64,000 nt of DNA from Cephalopachus bancanus (Eukaryota; Chordata; Mammalia; Primates; Tarsiidae). The stretch lies in contig JAPVLO010000044.1 in the NCBI GenBank assembly GCA_027257055.1, forward strand, positions 372,001-436,000, read 5' to 3'. The position numbers and the translations under genes are program-made. The notes beneath the pieces are model-generated. The model was not told the DNA's origin and searched no databases. It was given only the letters and a program-made list of their open reading frames with translations. This document shows, one piece after another, positions 11,940 through 23,015 of this stretch (positions are counted from its first letter, which is position 1; the number at the start of each line of letters is the position of its first letter).

Positions 11940-12220
11940 CAGAACATTTGTGTTAACCTTGAAACTTGTCCAATCTGCCGAGGAATAATAGGCTACAGTG
12001 ATATGTATGATAATAAAGTCCCCAACAAACCTGGCCAACAAATGACACATGGACTCTCTCTTTGCACATAATTAAATGTTTTTCTAAATGCCGAATGTGA
12101 TCGGCACACAGAGCTGGTCCTCCCAAGTGGGAGTGTTCCCGTGGCAAACTGCCAAAGGAGGACGGACTGCTTTGCTTTAATAAAGAGGTAACAGCGACAA
12201 TGTTTCCCTTCTTAGTCACG
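11940..12220. other. Non-repetitive stretch, candidate conserved non-coding element
   Basis: No repeat signature is seen, no ORF looks coding, and several isolated CpGs persist (tgatcggcac, gttcccgtgg, cacgcgtcagg) in otherwise AT-balanced sequence. That pattern is common in conserved non-coding DNA but proves nothing without alignment. Confidence 0.25.
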
Positions 12221-12784
12221 CGTCAGGTGTGGACCAGCAGGGGGTAGGATGAGGGACTCAGGAGCTAAGGCACAGAAGGGCCACCTGCAGGGAGACATTC
12301 CACAGGTGAAATATCTTATGTGCCCAATTAATCAGGTGTGAGAGAGTGGTTGCCTTGGACTGGGTCCCCTGGGAACAGATTTGCATGTGGAAGGTTGATA
12401 GGGGAGTGTTCTCAGGAGATTTTCTTGTAAGGATGTATAGAAGGCAAGATCAGGCAAAGGAATAAACTTATTCACAATATGGCTAAACTGAGGCACGGCA
12501 GTATGAACCAATCTTTCGAAAGACCTTTTTTTTCCCTCTCATTTTGTCATAACATTTTGCCAAAGTGCTAGATTTAAAACTTGCAGATATCCAGGCATAT
12601 GGTATGTGAGCTTCTGTTTGTAGTCTTTACCTGGTCCATACCAACAAATGTTGGAGGAAGCATCAAGGAAGGTGTTCAATATAGAAGCTTCTACTACAGG
12701 TGAGGACAGGCATGGAGTTAGCACAAGCAAGGAAAAAAGTCTCTGCTGTTTTCTGACTATGTGATTTTGTCTATCAGGGGTAAG

Positions 12785-12892
12785 TGCTATTATTATAACC
12801 CTTCTTCCTCAGATAGGGATATTGAGGATCATGCAACTTTTAAGTGGTAGAGTCAGGATTGAATCTAGACAGTATACTGCATGGCTCCTTGT
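12785..12892 (-). mobile_element. MIR SINE fragment
   Basis: Contains 'gtggtagagtcaggattgaatc', the minus-strand form of the MIR promoter-side core, after a 'tattattataaccc' segment. Confidence 0.65.
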
Positions 12893-12964
12893 CCAAGGCC
12901 AAGCAGGAATCTGGTCAATCTAGATACTTGCACTGGGTCCACCTTTCCATTTGCTGATTTTTTC

Positions 12965-13155
12965 TTAGAATTTTAAGACCTGTGCAAATGTCACCTGCTC
13001 CACAAAGCCTTCCTTGATTTTCGTTAGCCATACTTCTTTCTCCACTTAGCTTGTCTTTCTTCGACACAGCTTATGTGTCCTGATTAATATTAAAATTATG
13101 TGAATCTCATCTTCCTTCAGTTCCTTGATGCCAGTCTGCCTGCCATATTTGCTTT
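12965..13155 (+). mobile_element. L2 LINE 3' fragment
   Basis: The string 'tgtcacctgctccacaaagc' followed by 'cttccttgatttt' is the typical L2 3'-end block. The right boundary with the MLT1 LTR is approximate. Confidence 0.6.
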
Positions 13156-13159
13156 TGCA

Positions 13160-13690
13160 TTTCTTTATATTAATTTTCTCTTGTTATGTAACAAATTCCT
13201 ACAAGATTATCCATTTAAAACAGCACAAAGTTATTATCTCACTGTTTCTGTGGGTCAGATGCCTGGGCTAGGGTCCTTTTCCAAACTCACTTGTTATTGG
13301 TTGAATTACTTCCTTGCATTTGTAGGACTGAGGTTCCCATGTTCCTGCTGGTTGTTGGCTGGAACTGTTCTCAGCTCCTAGAGGCTGCCCATAGTTCCTT
13401 GTCATGTGGCTCCCTTAGGCAGTTCACAGCATGGGTGTTGGCTTTATTCCAGAAGAGCTGGAGTGCATCTCTCTGACTTTCGTTTTTGGCAACCAGCTGA
13501 AGAAAATCTGATTTTAAGGCCCTCACATGTTAGGTCAGGCCCCCAGGCTAATCTCCCTTTTGCTATAAAATGTAACAATCACAGGTGTTGTACAGTCATA
13601 TTCACAGGTTCAATCCACCCTCAAGGTGGGGGTGGGGGCATTCTACAAGGGTGAGAACGCTTGGGGATCATAGAATTCTCCTACCATACC
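13160..13690 (-). mobile_element. MLT1-type MaLR solo LTR
   Basis: On the plus strand it reads as the reverse of an MLT1 LTR: 'gttatgtaacaaattcctac', then 'aaaacagcacaaagttattatc', 'tttctgtgggtcag', and near the end 'cacaggttcaatccaccctc' and a 'ggggatcata' block. No internal retroviral coding region is attached. Boundaries are approximate. Confidence 0.7.
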
Positions 13691-14504
13691 CTCTACCACC
13701 TGAAATGTATCCTGTAAAAATTTGCAAGACCGCGAGTACTTCATCATTTAATTTTCCTACTTAATTGCATTGGCATGGGAGCAAAGAAGAACCCAGAATG
13801 CCTGCATTCTTTCAGTCTTGGAGACAAAAAAAGGAACTTACATTAAAGGGGACAGAAGTGATTTTGGTCACTCTTATTCCTCCAATCCAATATTTCTCAA
13901 AATAAGTATACTACTGAGGGAATGCAAATGATTTTAAGTGCTGCATGATAATAAATAATACTTAAGCACAGGGCGACAAAGCATTCACTTCTAAATTATT
14001 TCCTAGTATCTCTTAATTCATCGAGGAAAAAGTTTGACTTTGGCACCAATATGTCTTTAACAGCTCCTACACTTGCAAATCTCCCTTTATAACAAAGAGA
14101 AGGTAGGACTTAGGCTCAGAAACCTAAAGGGGCAATAGTATCAAGATGGCATTGAATAGAATTTTTGTTTGTATTGTGTAATTTTTAGGTTTTTAAAAAT
14201 AATAAGTGATATCAGCTTTTATACATAGTACTAACACAAGGTTTGATTATTAAGCTTTTATTTAAGAAAAATGTAAATGTCAATTTAAACGCAATTATTA
14301 CACAAGTAATGGTATGAGTAGTTCATGAATATGACAAAAGTCATTGATGTCGCTTGTGAATGATGGATGTTTGGAAACAGCTGTAACATGGGCTGTAGTA
14401 TCTGGGCTGGGTTGAACTTGCTGGTGAGAGTTAAAGGAAGGTTTGGGTGCTGGCACTTGGAGAGGGAGTGAGAAGAGGCCTTGTGAATAGCCTGGGAATT
14501 GGGA

Positions 14505-14650
14505 GCCTGAAGTCTTGTCCTGGCTCAGCCATTTACCAGCTGTGCGACTTTGAGCCTTCACTTTCCTCTCTGGATTTTAAGGGTTCCCATTATAAAATAA
14601 GGAATGGATTGGATGCTCTTTAGCATTACTGACTTTCTATGTTCTGTGAA
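14505..14650 (+). mobile_element. MIR SINE fragment
   Basis: Begins with 'ggctcagccatttaccagct', 'gtgcgactttgagcc', which is the MIR core in plus orientation. Confidence 0.75.
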
Positions 14651-14728
14651 TGAGGCAAGCTGTCATTTTGACCCATATTTTAATATGTTGCTATGAAAAA
14701 ACATCTCTTCAGAGCTGATCATTTAAAG

Positions 14729-14927
14729 CAGGATTTCTCAACCTCTGTACTACTGACATCAGGAGCTAGATAATTCTTTGTTGTGGGACTGTACTGTTCA
14801 TTATAGGAGGTTTAGCAGTAACTCTGCTAGATGCCAATAGCAGTTCCCTAAAAGTGACAACAAAAATATCTCTAGACATTGCCAAATAACCCCTGGTGTG
14901 CAAAATTGCCTTGAATGAGAATTACCA
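14729..14927 (-). mobile_element. MER20 (hAT-Charlie) element
   Basis: The plus strand reads the reverse of MER20: 'caggatttctcaacctctg', 'ataattctttgttgtggg', 'tagatgccaatagca', 'tctctagacattgcc' and a 'tgagaattacca' end. Candidate 8-bp target duplication: ATTTAAAG at 14721-14728 and ATTTAGGG at 14928-14935 (6 of 8 match). Confidence 0.85.
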
Positions 14928-15059
14928 ATTTAGGGAAAACTGATCTGCTTTTGTGTAGTATCTGTTTCATTGGTTCTAATAGCATAATATTACTCAGACT
15001 TTACCAGCAGTACTTTTAGGCATAAGTTGCCTTCCATGGAGCAATAGGAGACACTGGGT

Positions 15060-15345
15060 CACTGAATCAATTGACTGATTCATTGATTAATTTACTCACT
15101 AATCATTTATTAAGCATATACATACTGAACATCAGGCACACAAGGGTGAACAAGAGTGCTCAAGAACTCGCAGTTGGCCATCATTGATATATGCAAAATT
15201 TCTTGCAAAACATATTAATCTGTTACTTATGTGCTTATTTCATACCTAACAAATACTTCTTGCATGTCTAGTTTTTGTCTAGCACTGTGTTGAAGCCCAG
15301 AAGCAATGAGCAAGACAGATATGCCACCTGCCTTTAAGGAGGTTC
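15060..15345 (-). mobile_element. Old L2/MIR-like repeat fragments
   Basis: Two blocks (15070-15150 and 15232-15345) carry the reverse of the L2 3' end: ATTCATTG-like units, 'tcatttattaagcatata' and later 'tagcactgtgttgaagccc'. Divergence is high and the family call is tentative. Confidence 0.4.
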
Positions 15346-16486
15346 CAGCATGCAAGGCATTCTGCTAGACATTGTTAGGCACTCGACTATGATAGATGAA
15401 TATGAATATGATGGATTGGAGGCTACTTCAAGTAGACTCCAATTTAGTGAGAACAGTGACACAAACACCTGAGTCTATTGGAAGACAAGAAATGGGGGAG
15501 ATTCTCTCCGGCTGAGGAGATTACACAAAGTTTTATGAATGCATTTGAGCTGGATAATGAAGACAACATTTATAAAATAATATTACTATGTACTTATCTG
15601 AGAGATGAAAAACTTCCTCAGGAAGCTAAAGAAGCCAAAGAAGTTACCTATCTAGTGGAATGCAGTAAATGAAGGGGAAGGAACTTGAGTTCAGGCCTAT
15701 CTACCTGGCACCCATGAACTTGTCTGCTTTCTCAGTCAGACACTAAAGGATGTTGGGAAGTTTCTCAGAGGGAGACAGAGAAGTTATAGATGTGTGAGGG
15801 AACATCAGTAGCTAAACATCTGCAGAAAATCATCAATATGAAGGCTGCACAATGCAAACAAATGACCTTTTTTGGTTTCAGGAGTCTGGGCTCCCCAAAG
15901 AGTCCAGTCCAGTGGGAAAGTGATGCTGCTGCTCAGATAGAGAGAATACAGTGGCTGCAGCAGGAAAGTTGAACACAATTCTAAAGAATAAATTTTAAGT
16001 AGTCAAATTCAAAGTGAGCTGCAAGAGCATGGGGCATGCTGCATGGAACATGGTATTCTCTTGCTTTAGTTCTTTAGACCTTTGGATCCTAATAAGACAT
16101 GCCATCAGATGATGGCTCCCTCTTAATGAAACCTGTCATAGTATCCCTTTTCTCATTCTTACTTGTATTATTGGTTTTGTCCTAAAATTTACTTGCAAAA
16201 ATAAATCCATATCTCAAAGATTTCACGTGTTACTAGAGACAGAAATCTCTGCAGGTTCTTTACTAGTCTCATGACTGAGTGAACTGTTTGACCACAGAGA
16301 TCATTTTACATGTTTGGCTAAGGAGCAAGGGAGTATTTTCAGTACGTCCTGAACATAGTCAAAGCATGTGTTTCCACCATGTGCTTTCATCTCTATTTGC
16401 TGCTCCCTACCCCTGTGATTTGTGAATTGTTCATAAATAATACAAAATCTGAGAGTGAATGAAGGAGTTTTACTTTTTGTTCCATT
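15346..16486. other. Unique sequence, pre-insertion flank of L1 C
   Basis: No repeat or gene is recognised. An open frame at 15478-15672 has no domain similarity. The end of this stretch, CCATT followed by AAAG at 16487, is a good L1 endonuclease site on the opposite strand (5'-CTTT/AATGG). Confidence 0.5.
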
Positions 16487-16498
16487 AAAGAATTTCTG
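16487..16498. repeat. Left target-site duplication of L1 C
   Basis: AAAGAATTTCTG here is repeated exactly at 23004-23015, after the second poly(A) tract. This fixes both ends of the insertion. Confidence 0.92.
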
Positions 16499-17860
16499 GA
16501 GGACTTCTGGCAAGATGGCGACGGGGCAACCTGGTCTGAAACCCTCTGCAAAGGAGAACTGCAGTGGGTCTCTGTCTCTCACGTCGGGGGCTGCAGACCC
16601 CAAAATCTCAGCCTGCTCTTCATATGGAGCTCGGCTGTTGCCACCGCTGGGGCATTGCAGCAGACTGGACAGCCATTGCAGTGCAGATGTCGCCACTACC
16701 GCTGCAGCCGCTGCAGCCACCACTGCTGCCGCCGGTAGCATATTGCACCACCCGGGCCGGAGGCGATCCACGACTTCAGTCCTTGAAGCCCCTTCAGGGA
16801 AGATCTGCTGGGCTCGCTGCCACCTCTCCTGCGACCGAGATGTCCTGCCTGCCGTGAGTCTCCTGCCTGTGCCCTGAGGCAGGCACCATCTCCAGTCTCT
16901 GCCGGTTCCTGTCCAGCCCCACCCCCTCTGGGGTGAGCAGCTGAGATACCACCACCTGCTGATGATTCAAGGTAACAACACCGAAACGGGAGAAACAAGC
17001 TTGAAAAAGACATAGGCCAGAGTGGTGAACGGAGAGTGATCTGAACTGTCCTTCACAGCAGACCAGGGGCAACAGACCCTAACTGCAAACTAATTTACCT
17101 GCTTGAAAAGAAAGCTAGAAATCAGAACTGAAAGGACATTGGGCTTAAACAAAAAGTCTCAGAGTGTGCTTCATTGATTCTGTTAGTTTAATGACTTAAT
17201 TCTATTCCTACTATATTGTTCCTTTTTTTCCCTCTTCCTTTTCTTCTCTTTTCTTCTCTCTGTAAACCGTATCTTTGTATAGAGGAACAGCACACCAATA
17301 AGGTGGTTGGTTAGCTTGTATGTTAGCATCACTATATGTTTTATTTTTTTTTGTATGGGAGTTGGTTCGTCAGTAGCTGTGGTCTATTGTTTTTATCTGT
17401 TTCAGTATAGGTCTCTCTCTCCATTTGTTGGTACACATTTGTTTCCCCCCTTCTCCTCTGTCTCTCCACTTGCCTCTTCAACCCACTGTCTGCTCCATTC
17501 TCTTCCCTCTGCTAACCACATTTTATTTCAGGGAGTAAACCTACAGCACCACTACACAGACAGATTCCAAGGCAGTGGGAAGTGGGTTCCAGATTATCCA
17601 CACACCTGTCAGTGAATACCAGGACCTGTAGATAGATTTTGAATCACAGCTCCCCCCTTAAGTAAATCTCAAAACTGCAAAAAGGACCACCCTCAACCTA
17701 CAGTGCAACTCCAGAATTGAACAAAGTAAGAGTGCACACACAAAGAATGGGAGATTGAACAAACAGAAGTAAAACCAATCCCTTTACCCCTGAATAACAG
17801 AATTAAAGAAGATGGTGACGTGGAGGGAAGAAAAAATAGGGAGGGGGAAAAACCACACAA
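16499..17860 (+). promoter_or_regulatory. L1 C 5'UTR with internal promoter
   Basis: About 1.36 kb precede ORF1. The first 400 bp are CpG-rich (for example gatggcgacgg, cacgtcggggg, accgctgcagccgctg). AAGATGGCG at 16512-16520 lies at element positions +14 to +22, where the human L1 promoter has a YY1 site that positions transcription initiation. Pyrimidine-rich tracts occur at 17220-17265. A long antisense open frame (16301-16771, minus) begins in this 5'UTR and leaves the element into upstream flank. Confidence 0.8.
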
Positions 17861-18826
17861 ATGAAGAAAAACCAAAAGAAGAATATAGGTCTCACACAAA
17901 CCCCTGAGAGATCAGACACTGAGAAAACAGATTCTGGAACACAAACAATGAAGAGCCCCCAGAATGACTGGTCACATGCAACAAACCCAGACATCAAGAC
18001 ATTAATGGAAAGAATTTAAAAAATTGAGGAGAGACAAGAGGAAAATAGGAAGTGGCTGATGTCAGAAATAACAGCAGTAAAGAATACTGTGATGGAAATG
18101 AATAACAGACTAATAAGCATGGAAAGCAGAATTAGCCAAGCAGAAGAAAGAATCTCAGAGCTCAAATACCAAAACACAGAACTAACCCAAACTGTCAAAA
18201 GCATAGAAAAGAAGCTCAAAAACACAGAACAAAACCTGCAAGAGATGAATGATCACTTCAAGAGACCAAACCTAAAAGTAATTGGGCTTCCTGAAGCAGA
18301 GAGAGAAACAGAAGTCACACTGGAACAAACATTTCATAAAATCATTCAAGAAAACTTCCCTCATCTCATCAAGGATGAAAAAATTCAAACACAAGATATT
18401 CAGAGAACCCCTGCAAGACAACAAATGAGAAGACCAACTCCCAGACACATAATAATTCGCCTAAACAAAGTAGCTATAAAAGAAAAAATCCTAAAGGCAG
18501 CAAGAGAAAAAGGCCAGACTACCTACCAGGGAAGATCAATTAGAATAGCAGCAGATTTATCCACAGAAACCCTTCAGACTAGGAGACCCTGGAGCCCTAT
18601 CTTCAAAGTTCTAAAAGATAAACAATTTCAAGCAAGAATAACCTACCCAGCCAAAACAAGCTTCATTAGAAAGAGAGAATTGAAATCTTTTCCAGATATC
18701 CAATCCCTAAGAACCTGCGCTGCCACCAGACCACCTCTACAAGAAACACTTAAGAAAGTACTAAGCACAGAAGAAAAAGAAAAAAGAACAACAGCATTCT
18801 TCACGAGAGTACAGGCAAAAGATTAA
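17861..18826 (+). pseudogene. L1 C ORF1, almost open, one nonsense codon
   Basis: ORF1 makes the RNA-binding chaperone of the L1 ribonucleoprotein. From ATG 17861 the frame runs 321 codons to the stop at 18824-18826, close to the length of human ORF1p. A single in-frame TAA at 18017-18019 (codon 53) interrupts it; a downstream ATG at 18059 restarts 255 codons. After the break come a coiled coil (MNNRLISMESRISQAEERIS and following heptads, about residues 67-130), the RRM-like middle and the basic C-terminal domain (YPAKTSFIRKRELKSFPD, ending near VQAKD). The start was chosen because it is the first ATG in this frame with the usual lysine-rich N terminus. Otherwise the frame is undamaged. Confidence 0.85.
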
Positions 18827-18898
18827 AAACACACATGAACCAACTCCAAAACCCAAAGAAAGACAACAAACAAACAGGAACAACTCTGTAAGAACCTT

Positions 18899-21800
18899 AT
18901 GACAGGGATCAACTCTTGCATTTCAATTATTAGCCTAAATGTGAATGTACTAAATGCACCACTGAAAAGACATAGAATGGCAAAACGGATAAAATATCAT
19001 CAGGCAACAATCTATTGCCTTCAAGAGACTCACCTCACTAGAAAGGACACCCACAGACTCAAAGTAAGAGGATGGGAAACAAACTTTCAGGCGAACAGAA
19101 TACAAAAGAAAGGAGGAGTAGCAATCTTAATTTCAGACAAAATACCCTTCAAGCTATTAAAAATCAAAAAAGATACAGAAGGCCACTACATAATGATAAA
19201 AGGCTCAATCCATCAACAAGAAATATCTATCCTAAACATATATGCACCAACATAGGTACGCCAAATTTCATAAAGCAACTTCTTGGAAAACTAAAGAAAG
19301 ATATCGACTCTAACACTATCATAACTGGGGACTTTAATACCCCACTCACAACCCTAGACAGATCATCAGGACAAAAAATCAGCAAGGCGATCCGAAACCT
19401 CAATGTGACTTTGGACCAAATGGACTTAATTGATACCTACAGAACCCTCCATCCAAAGACCACAGAATACACATTCTACTCATCACCACATGGAACATAT
19501 TCTAAGATCGACCACATACTTGGCCATAAATCAAGCATAAGCAAATTTAAAAGGACCAAAAATCTACCAAGCACCTTCTTGGACCACAGTGGAATAAAAA
19601 TAAACATTGACACCAATAAAGTCCCCCCAAAACCCACAAAGACATGGACACTAAACAGCATGATGCTAAACAACTCCTGGGTCAACGATGAAATCAAAAC
19701 AGAGATCAAAAGATACCTAGAAACAAATGAAAATGAAGAAACATCTTACCAAAATCTCTGGGATGCCCTGAAAGCTGTAGTAAGAGGGGAATTTATATCC
19801 CTACAGACACACATAAAGAAAATGGAAGGATCAGAAATTCACAACCTAACAAGCCACCTACAGAAGCTGGAAAAGCAAGACCACAAAAACCCTAATTCCA
19901 GCAGAAGAATCCAGATCACCAAAATAAAAGCCCAAATCCAGGACATAGAAGACAGAAAGATAGTACAAAAAAATCAATGAAACAAAAAGCTGGTTCTTCA
20001 AAAGGATACACAAGATTGATGGTCCCCTAGCTAGAGTGACCACGAAAAAATGAGAAAAAAATCAAATAAGCACAATCGGAAACACAAAAGATGAAGTCAC
20101 ATCTAACCCTGAAGAAATATAAAAGATCATTAGAGACTATTACGTACACTTGTATTGAAACAAACTTGAAAACCTTAAGGAAATGGAGGACTTTCTGACA
20201 TCACACAACCTACCTAGATTGGAACAAGAAGAAATTGAGATCCTAAATAGACCAATAACAATCAAGGAAATCGACTATGTAATAAGAAAACTTCCTACAA
20301 AAAAAAGCCCAGGTCCAGATGGCTTTCCAGCAGAATTCTACAAGACATTTAAGGAGGAGCTGATACCAATCCTACTGAAGGTATTCCAGGCTATTGAAAA
20401 AGATGGAACTCTCCCCAAATCATTTTACGAAGCCAACATCAAGCCAGGTAAAGATCCAACAAAGAAAGAGAACTACAGGCCAATATCTTTGATGAACATA
20501 GATGCTAAAATTCTCAACAAAATCCTAGCAAATCGGATTCAGCAATACATCTCAAAAATCATCCATCATGACCAAGTTGGCTTCATTCCTGGGATGCAAG
20601 ACTGGTTCAACATTCGTAAAACCATAAATGTAATTAAATACATCAACAGATGTCAAAACAAAAACCACATGATTATATCATCATATGCAGAAAAAGCTTT
20701 TGATAAAATCCAGCACCCCTTCTTGATAAAAACCCTCGAACATCTAGGCATATGGGGAACATACCTCAAAATAGTAAAAGCTATCTACGAGAAACCCACA
20801 GCCAGCATACTCCTAAATGGACAAAAATTGGAATCATTTCCCCTGAAAACTGGAACAAGACAAGGATGCCCACTCCACCCCTCCTGTTCAACATAGTATT
20901 GGAAGTCCTGGCTAGAGCAATCAGAGAAGAGGAGGCAATCAGGGGTATCCAAATAGGAAAAGAGGAAGTCAAGTTATCTCTCTTTGCAGATGATATGATT
21001 GTGTACCTTGAAAACCCAAGAGAATCTGTCAAAAACCTCCTTACACTGATAAAGACCTTTGGCAAAGTCTCAGGATACAAAATAAATGTACAAAAGACAA
21101 TCGCATTTCTCTACACCAATAATAAACAAACAGAAACCCAAATAAAAAACAATTCCATTCACAATAGCCACAAAAAAAAAAAAAAGAAATACCTTGACAT
21201 CTTCCTAACCAGAGACGTGAAAGACTTTTACAATGAAAATTACAAAACACTGCTCAAAGAAATCAAAGATGACACAAACAAGTGGAAAAATATCTCATGC
21301 TCATGGATTGGAAGAAGCAACATTGTGAAGATGTCCATCTTACCTAAGGCAATCTACAAATTCAATGCAATACCCATCAAATTACCAGCAACATTCTTCT
21401 CAGACCTAGAAAAGATAACACAGGAATTCATATGGAAACACAAACATCCAAGAATAGCCAGAACAATCCTCAGCAAAAAAAACAAAGCAGGTGGTATCAC
21501 ATTACCAGACTTCAAACTTTACTATAAAGCTACAATCATCAAAACAGCTTGGTATTGGTATAGGAACAGGCATATAGATCAATGGAATAGAATTGAGGTT
21601 CCAGAAGCAAAACCTCAATTTCTCAACCAACTCATCTTCGACAAGGCCTCCACCACCTACCACTGGGGAGAGGAGAACCTATTCAGTAAATGGTGCTGGG
21701 AAAACTGGCTGACCACATGCAGAAGATTGAAACAGGACCCCTATCTATCTCCATGCACAAAGGTTAACTCCAAATGGATCAGAGACCTAAATGTAAAACC

Positions 21801-22707
21801 TAAAACCATAAGAACCTTAGAAAATGAAGGAAATACCCTCATGGAAATCGGAACTGGCATCCAATTCCTGAACAAAACCCGAAACCCACAGGTCATAAGA
21901 GAGAAGATAGACAAGTGGGACCTTATTAAACTGACAAGCTTCTGCAAGGCCAAAGAAACCATCAAGAGAGCAGGGAGACAGCCTACAGACTGGGAAAAAA
22001 TATTTGCCAACACCAGGTCTGACAAAGGCTTAACATCCTGGATCTACAAGGAACTAAAACGTGCTGAAAAGAAAAAAAACAAACCACCCCATTATTAAAT
22101 GGGCAAAAGATATGAACAGACACTTCACAAAAGAGGACATCCAAGCAGCCAACAAACACATGAAGAAATGTTCAACCTCACTAATCATCAGGGAGATGCA
22201 AATCAAAACCACACTGAGATACCACCTAACTCCAGTCAGAATGGCGATTATCAACAACTCAAAAATAACAGCTGCTGGAGAGGGTGTGGCGAAAAGGGAA
22301 CACTTCTACACTGTTGGTAGGAGTGTAAACTAGTGCAACCTCTGTGGAAAGCAGTATGGCGATTCCTAAAAGCTCTAAATATCAACCTCGCATATGACCC
22401 CACAATCCCCCTACTGGGAATATACCCTGAAGAACTCAAACCACTCTATAAAAAAGATACCTGCACACATATGTTTATTGCAGCATTGTTCACAATAGCA
22501 AGAAGCTGGAAACAACCATGCTGCCCATCAAAAGAGGACTGGATTAAAAAAAAAAATGTGGTACATATACACGATGGAATACTAGCAGCCATAAAAAAGA
22601 ACAAAATCATGAATTTCGCAGCAACCTGGATGGAGCTAGAGTCTATAATACTGAGTGACCTCTCACAGAAACAAAGATCCGAGTATCACATGTTCTCACT
22701 CATATAA
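18899..22707 (+). pseudogene. L1 C ORF2 (endonuclease / reverse transcriptase), frameshifted
   Basis: ORF2 normally nicks target DNA and reverse-transcribes L1 RNA. The span equals about 1270 codons, matching the family. The endonuclease domain begins at ATG 18899 (SLNVN-type start, then YCLQETHLT). A 1-bp deletion near 19247 creates TAG 19253-19255. The frame continues with FIKQLLGKL and the TFYSSPHGTYSKIDHIL block, breaks at an A-tract near 19970, and has further stops at about 20050-20160. The reverse transcriptase shows [12 protein letters not shown], a 1-bp loss near 20877 inside the GCPL motif, and the catalytic FADD at 20983-20994. Later shifts lie near 22075 and 22255, and a tryptophan-to-stop TAG at 22318-22320. 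The final Cys-rich segment ends at 22707. At least six lesions make it non-functional. Confidence 0.9.
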
Positions 22708-22923
22708 TGGACCTTGAACATCCAATGTAATACTATAAGAAAATGACTGACAGTACTGGGAAACTATGGGGGGGAGGGGATGGGATTAACAGTAGCAAAT
22801 ATCTGTCTGGGGATGGAGAAACACCTATCAACAGGGTGCCTGAATGAAACGTAATTGTACACCTAACCCTTAACTGTACCCCACAAAACCATAATAAAAA
22901 ATATTAATTAAAAAAAAAAAAAA
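22708..22923 (+). other. L1 C 3'UTR and first poly(A) tract
   Basis: About 200 bp follow ORF2, with a G-rich patch (tatgggggggaggggatggg, near 22767-22786), then AATAAA at 22893-22898 and 14 A at 22910-22923. The G-rich patch is a feature shared by L1 3'UTRs in many mammals. Confidence 0.85.
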
Positions 22924-23006
22924 GAATCCCAGTCCAAACTACCAACATGTAGAATCATAAACTAAATAAAGGTTAGTTGTTTTAACCACAAAAAAAAAAA
23001 AAAAAA
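22924..23006 (+). other. 3'-transduced segment and second poly(A)
   Basis: 66 bp of non-L1 sequence lie between the first poly(A) and a second one of 17 A, all inside the target duplications. AATAAA at 22965-22970 sits 19 bp before the second tail, a normal cleavage distance. The piece 'ctaaataaaggttagttgtt' with 'ttttaaccac' resembles the poly(A) region of MLT1-type LTRs, which suggests the parent L1 lay upstream of such an LTR. Confidence 0.88.
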
Positions 23007-23015
23007 GAATTTCTG

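Larger units (their letters stand above)
16499..23003 (+). mobile_element. Full-length LINE-1 (L1 C) with 3' transduction
   Basis: The element has all parts in order: a CpG-rich 5'UTR (16499-17860), ORF1 (17861-18826), a short spacer, ORF2 (18899-22707), a G-rich 3'UTR, AATAAA at 22893-22898, a 14-base poly(A) at 22910-22923, then 66 bp of non-L1 sequence (22924-22989) with its own AATAAA at 22965-22970 and a second poly(A) at 22990-23006. Identical 12-bp target duplications flank the whole. The length of about 6.4 kb before the transduction is normal for a complete L1. The 5' end begins GAGGACTTCTGGCAAGATGG. ORF1 has one stop and ORF2 has several frameshifts, so the copy is not autonomous. 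CpG retention suggests it is one of the younger insertions here. Confidence 0.95.

Noticed and set aside
15478..15672. Open frame of 64 codons rich in charged residues
   Set aside because: Looks protein-like but has no match I recognise, no splice signals and lies in an otherwise non-coding stretch.
16660..16740. Alanine-rich or CAG-type coding repeat
   Set aside because: The GCN-rich text is inside the L1 5'UTR and not in an exon.
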